Assembly: GCA_947494435.1 (NCBI GenBank)
Contig: CANLUY010000001.1
Location: 496,001 to 560,000, forward strand
Reading direction: 5' to 3'
From: an uncultured Litoreibacter sp.
GTDB taxonomy: Bacteria > Pseudomonadota > Alphaproteobacteria > Rhodobacterales > Rhodobacteraceae
Length of the DNA stretch: 64,000 bases
Below, one piece after another: positions 61,333 through 64,000 of this stretch (position 1 is the first letter of the stretch; each line of letters opens with the position of its first letter). The position numbers and the translations under genes were made by a program. The notes beneath the pieces were generated by a model. The model worked only from the letters and a program-made list of their open reading frames with translations. It made no database searches and had not been told where the DNA came from.

Positions 61333-63467
61333 TCCTCAGATGCTGCATCTTTGCGCTTTTTAGTCTTGGCTTGCCCCTGCAAGCCCATGCACAAGCATTA
61401 GTGAAGTCTGGTGAGCATCCCACATTCAGTCGGTTGGTCGTTTACCTGCCAAATTCAATTTCCTGGGACTTATCAGAGACCGGAAACGGGTATGCGTTGT
61501 CCGTGCCTGAATGGAACAGCGGCTTCGATGTCTCGAGCGTTTTCGAGATGATCCCGCGGTCGAGGATCGCGTCAGTTTCTGCGAAGGACGCATCGCTTGA
61601 GATCGAAATCGCTTGCCAGTGCGACGTCAGCGCTGAAGCACTGGATCGTGGCGGTGTGATTATTGATGTTGCTGATGGCCAGCCTGAACCGCAAACTTCA
61701 GTCGAGACCGCAGATAGAAGGCAACAGTTTTCTCTTCCTCGACTTGAACGCGCGATCGACCTGCCAAATCCAGCTTTAGTCAACGCGATTGAGCCGCAGC
61801 AATCGCTTCCAGACCTTGATGCCTTTCGTAGCACCCTATTGGGCAATTTGGGGCGCTCTGCTTCTCTTTCATTGATTGACCTTGATGTTGAGAAACAAAG
61901 CCCGGCAACGGGCCCAAATGCTGGCAGCCCGACAGTGTCAGAACCGGTTGATATCTACGAACTTAGTGCAGAAGACCGGCTGAGGGTCACGTCCGCCTTG
62001 GATGCGGCTTTGGCGGACAGCCGCTTGAAAGGCGAAGCTGCGCCTGTTTCTTCCTGCCCCCGAAAGTCACAGTTTGAAATTTCACAATGGGCGGGGGATG
62101 ACACATTTCCCAATCAACTTGCCCAGCTGCGCCAAACCCTCATGGGTGAGTTCGATACGTTAGACCCAAAGGCCGCCCACGCTTTGACGAGGCTGTATCT
62201 TTATTTTGGCCTCGGGACAGAAGCGCGTAATACCCTGATCCAATTTGATTTACTCGGCGGCGATCAAAAATATCTCGTCGCGATATCAGACGTTCTTGAA
62301 CCGATGATGGACCGTCCAGAGATGTCGTTAAAGCCTTTCTTGAAGTGCGATGCTGCAATCGCGATTTGGGCAGTTCTCGAAACTGGGCAGGCAGCTTCAT
62401 TAAGCAATGCAGATATCAAAGGCATAGTCGCCGAATTTGCCAACTGGCCAATTCACCTGCGCAAAGACTTGGGCGCACGATTGATCGAGGCAATGGAAGA
62501 CGGCGGGCATGTAGCATCAGCATCAGTTGTAAAAAACGCGGTGAAACGCTCCTTGGGCGTCAAAAAAAGTGAACTGGCCTTCGTCGATGCAGCAGTCAAA
62601 CCCGATCAACCTTATCCGTCAAATCAGTTGCGCAGTCTAATCAGTCAGGACGGTGAACAAGCGCCTGATGCGTTAGACCTCTACCTCCGCCAATTGATGA
62701 GCGAGTCGCAACCGCTTGACCCGGCCATGCTTGAATTGGCAGGAGCATACGCAACTGAACTTGCCGGATTAGAGATCAGTGACCGGTTGCAAAACACCTA
62801 TTTACTGGGCCTTGGCTATTCTGGTCAGCTAAAAGCGGCAAGCGCACAGTTTCGTCGCATGGCAGTGCAGGATAACCTGCTTGCCCCCGCATCAACCGAC
62901 ACCTTACTGGCGCGGTTTCTTGCCCAGGGAACACATGAAGACATCGCAATGATATCCATGGCCTTGCTGCAAACAGATCGCGTTCGGGATTTGAGTGAGA
63001 GCAATGTTAACGCGTTGATCAGCAAAGTCTTGACTATAGGGCTGCCGGACCTCGCGCAGACGCTCATGGAGCGTGCTGAAATGCTAAAAGGCCAATCACT
63101 TTTGGCTGCAGAAATTGAAGCAGCCAAAGGCGATGATTCCGAAGCTGAGCAAATATTGCGCCAGATGAGTGATCAAGAAAGCAGAAAAGCTTTGGCCGAA
63201 CTTCTGCTTAACAGCGGGCGCGCTGAAGAAGCTTGGTCTAGCCTAGCAGGACGGGTGCCGACAGATACCGAAAATCAAATGGCATGGGGCGCGTCAGAAT
63301 GGGCCGCCGTTGGAGAGGACAGTATTCGTCGGGACGTTGCCAAACTGATAGCGGGCGTCCCATCTACCTCCATTGAAGAGGCGCCGCTTTCGGCGGCCGG
63401 TGAACTTCGCAATACAAGCCAAGCATCCCGGCAGGCTGTTGCTACCTTGCTAGATCAGCTGCCGTAG
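61329..63467 (+). CDS. large secreted protein of unknown function in a flagellar operon
   Basis: 712 residues. A signal peptide (RCCIFALFSLGLPLQAHAQ) precedes a beta-rich region to about 110 (FSRLVVYLPNSISWDLSETG), then a mostly helical part with TPR-like alternation (ALTRLYLYFGLGTEARNTLI, YLLGLGYSGQLKAASAQFRR). It overlaps motA by four bases (ATGA) and ends about 206 bases before flhA. A periplasmic motor or stator accessory protein is likely from position; I do not know a characterised homologue. Confidence 0.75.
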   Translation: MILRCCIFALFSLGLPLQAHAQALVKSGEHPTFSRLVVYLPNSISWDLSETGNGYALSVPEWNSGFDVSSVFEMIPRSRIASVSAKDASLEIEIACQCDVSAEALDRGGVIIDVADGQPEPQTSVETADRRQQFSLPRLERAIDLPNPALVNAIEPQQSLPDLDAFRSTLLGNLGRSASLSLIDLDVEKQSPATGPNAGSPTVSEPVDIYELSAEDRLRVTSALDAALADSRLKGEAAPVSSCPRKSQFEISQWAGDDTFPNQLAQLRQTLMGEFDTLDPKAAHALTRLYLYFGLGTEARNTLIQFDLLGGDQKYLVAISDVLEPMMDRPEMSLKPFLKCDAAIAIWAVLETGQAASLSNADIKGIVAEFANWPIHLRKDLGARLIEAMEDGGHVASASVVKNAVKRSLGVKKSELAFVDAAVKPDQPYPSNQLRSLISQDGEQAPDALDLYLRQLMSESQPLDPAMLELAGAYATELAGLEISDRLQNTYLLGLGYSGQLKAASAQFRRMAVQDNLLAPASTDTLLARFLAQGTHEDIAMISMALLQTDRVRDLSESNVNALISKVLTIGLPDLAQTLMERAEMLKGQSLLAAEIEAAKGDDSEAEQILRQMSDQESRKALAELLLNSGRAEEAWSSLAGRVPTDTENQMAWGASEWAAVGEDSIRRDVAKLIAGVPSTSIEEAPLSAAGELRNTSQASRQAVATLLDQLP

Positions 63468-63673
63468 TGAGGCTTTTGCTTACACTAATTTAAATGAATT
63501 CGACCTAAAAGCTGAGTTACCGCAAGAATTGCTGGAGCACTGATATGAGACGCGCGCGACCCACAGACATGGGACCTTCGAGGCATATTTGCATGGCGAG
63601 TTCACTGTCCGCGCGCCATCAATGTGGTCTGTCTCTGTCAACTCTACTCTCAGTATTGGCGGGCTGAAACCGA

Positions 63674-64000
63674 ATGCGGCTCTACGTTCAACCGACAGTC
63701 TTGCTTGCACTTTTCCTCATGGCGGTAATCGTCATGATGATCTTGCCGATGCCTTCATGGGTTTTGGATTTAGGTCTGGCCGCAAGCTTTGGCCTCGCGA
63801 TCCTGATTTTCACAGTCACACTATTTTTGGATCGGCCTCTGGATTTTTCAGCATTTCCAACAATTCTGCTGGCCTCGCTTATGCTGAGATTGTCCCTCAA
63901 CGTGTCCTCTACAAAACTGATCATCGGGGAAGGTCATAGCGGCACCGGGGCGGCGGGTGATGTCATCGAGGGGTTTGCAATGTTCATTATGGGGGGCAGC
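63674..64000 (+). CDS. flhA: flagellar biosynthesis protein FlhA, N-terminal part (cut by the window end)
   Basis: 109 codons are inside the window. The frame has a TGA at 63665, so ATG 63674 is the first possible start. The product contains WVLDLGLAASFGLAILIFTV, then LDFSAFPTILLASLMLRLSL and NVSSTKLIIGEG, the strongly conserved first helices of FlhA, the large export-gate protein of the flagellar type III system. The 206-base gap before it (63468-63673) shows no credible gene; it may hold a promoter for flhA. Confidence 0.92.
   Translation, partial: MRLYVQPTVLLALFLMAVIVMMILPMPSWVLDLGLAASFGLAILIFTVTLFLDRPLDFSAFPTILLASLMLRLSLNVSSTKLIIGEGHSGTGAAGDVIEGFAMFIMGGS

Noticed and set aside
63589..63939. 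Plus-strand ORF of 116 codons overlapping the flhA start
   Set aside because: It runs out of frame through the strongly conserved FlhA N-terminus and has no family character.

Overview
The window looks like chromosomal DNA of a marine alphaproteobacterium of the Roseobacter group (Rhodobacterales). The grounds are a TMAO/methylated-amine gene set in the arrangement known from roseobacters, Hint-domain and HemP-type proteins typical of the group, a TGA-N9-TCA iron box, a CtrA-like site beside flagellar genes, and a short class II ribonucleotide reductase. The species cannot be told from the sequence alone.

Region 1 (1-2784): the end of pxpB, then pxpC (5-oxoprolinase), a convergent MDR oxidoreductase and a PcaC-like protein. 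Region 2 (2795-34555): methylated-amine catabolism. It holds a TMAO/betaine-type ABC transporter (tmoXVW), a four-subunit N-methylglutamate dehydrogenase/sarcosine oxidase (mgdABCD), two regulators, dimethylamine monooxygenase (dmmDABC plus a GNAT gene), an Amt transporter with a 57-residue partner, N-methylglutamate synthase (mgsABC), gamma-glutamylmethylamide synthetase (gmaS), TMA monooxygenase (tmm), a class I glutamine amidotransferase and TMAO demethylase (tdm). Read together: TMA -> TMAO (Tmm) -> DMA + HCHO (Tdm) -> MMA + HCHO (Dmm) -> gamma-glutamylmethylamide (GmaS) -> N-methylglutamate (Mgs) -> glutamate + a C1 unit (Mgd), with nitrogen released as ammonium.

Region 3 (34643-43328): one minus-strand operon encoding a membrane-anchored Ser/Thr kinase, an FHA protein, a PP2C phosphatase, a GTPase-like protein with a damaged P-loop, a large and a small dynamin-like GTPase, a roadblock-like protein and an unknown protein. 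I know of no characterised system with this composition; it is the most interesting part of the window. Region 4 (43517-49930): iron and stress genes (a 50-residue ORF, hemP, DUF1289, dps), a hybrid histidine kinase, and a short class II ribonucleotide reductase whose ribosome binding site lies in a hairpin.

Region 5 (50322-54933): a TetR regulator, a non-pyrrolysine MttB-family methyltransferase and a dimethylglycine-dehydrogenase-like flavoprotein, probably a second quaternary-amine module. Region 6 (55099-64000): two divergent flagellar operons, fliF-fliH-fliN-fliP-unknown on the minus strand and fliL-unknown-motE-like-motA-unknown-flhA (cut by the window end) on the plus strand, with a CtrA-like box between them. 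No tRNA, rRNA, CRISPR array, insertion sequence or prophage was seen.
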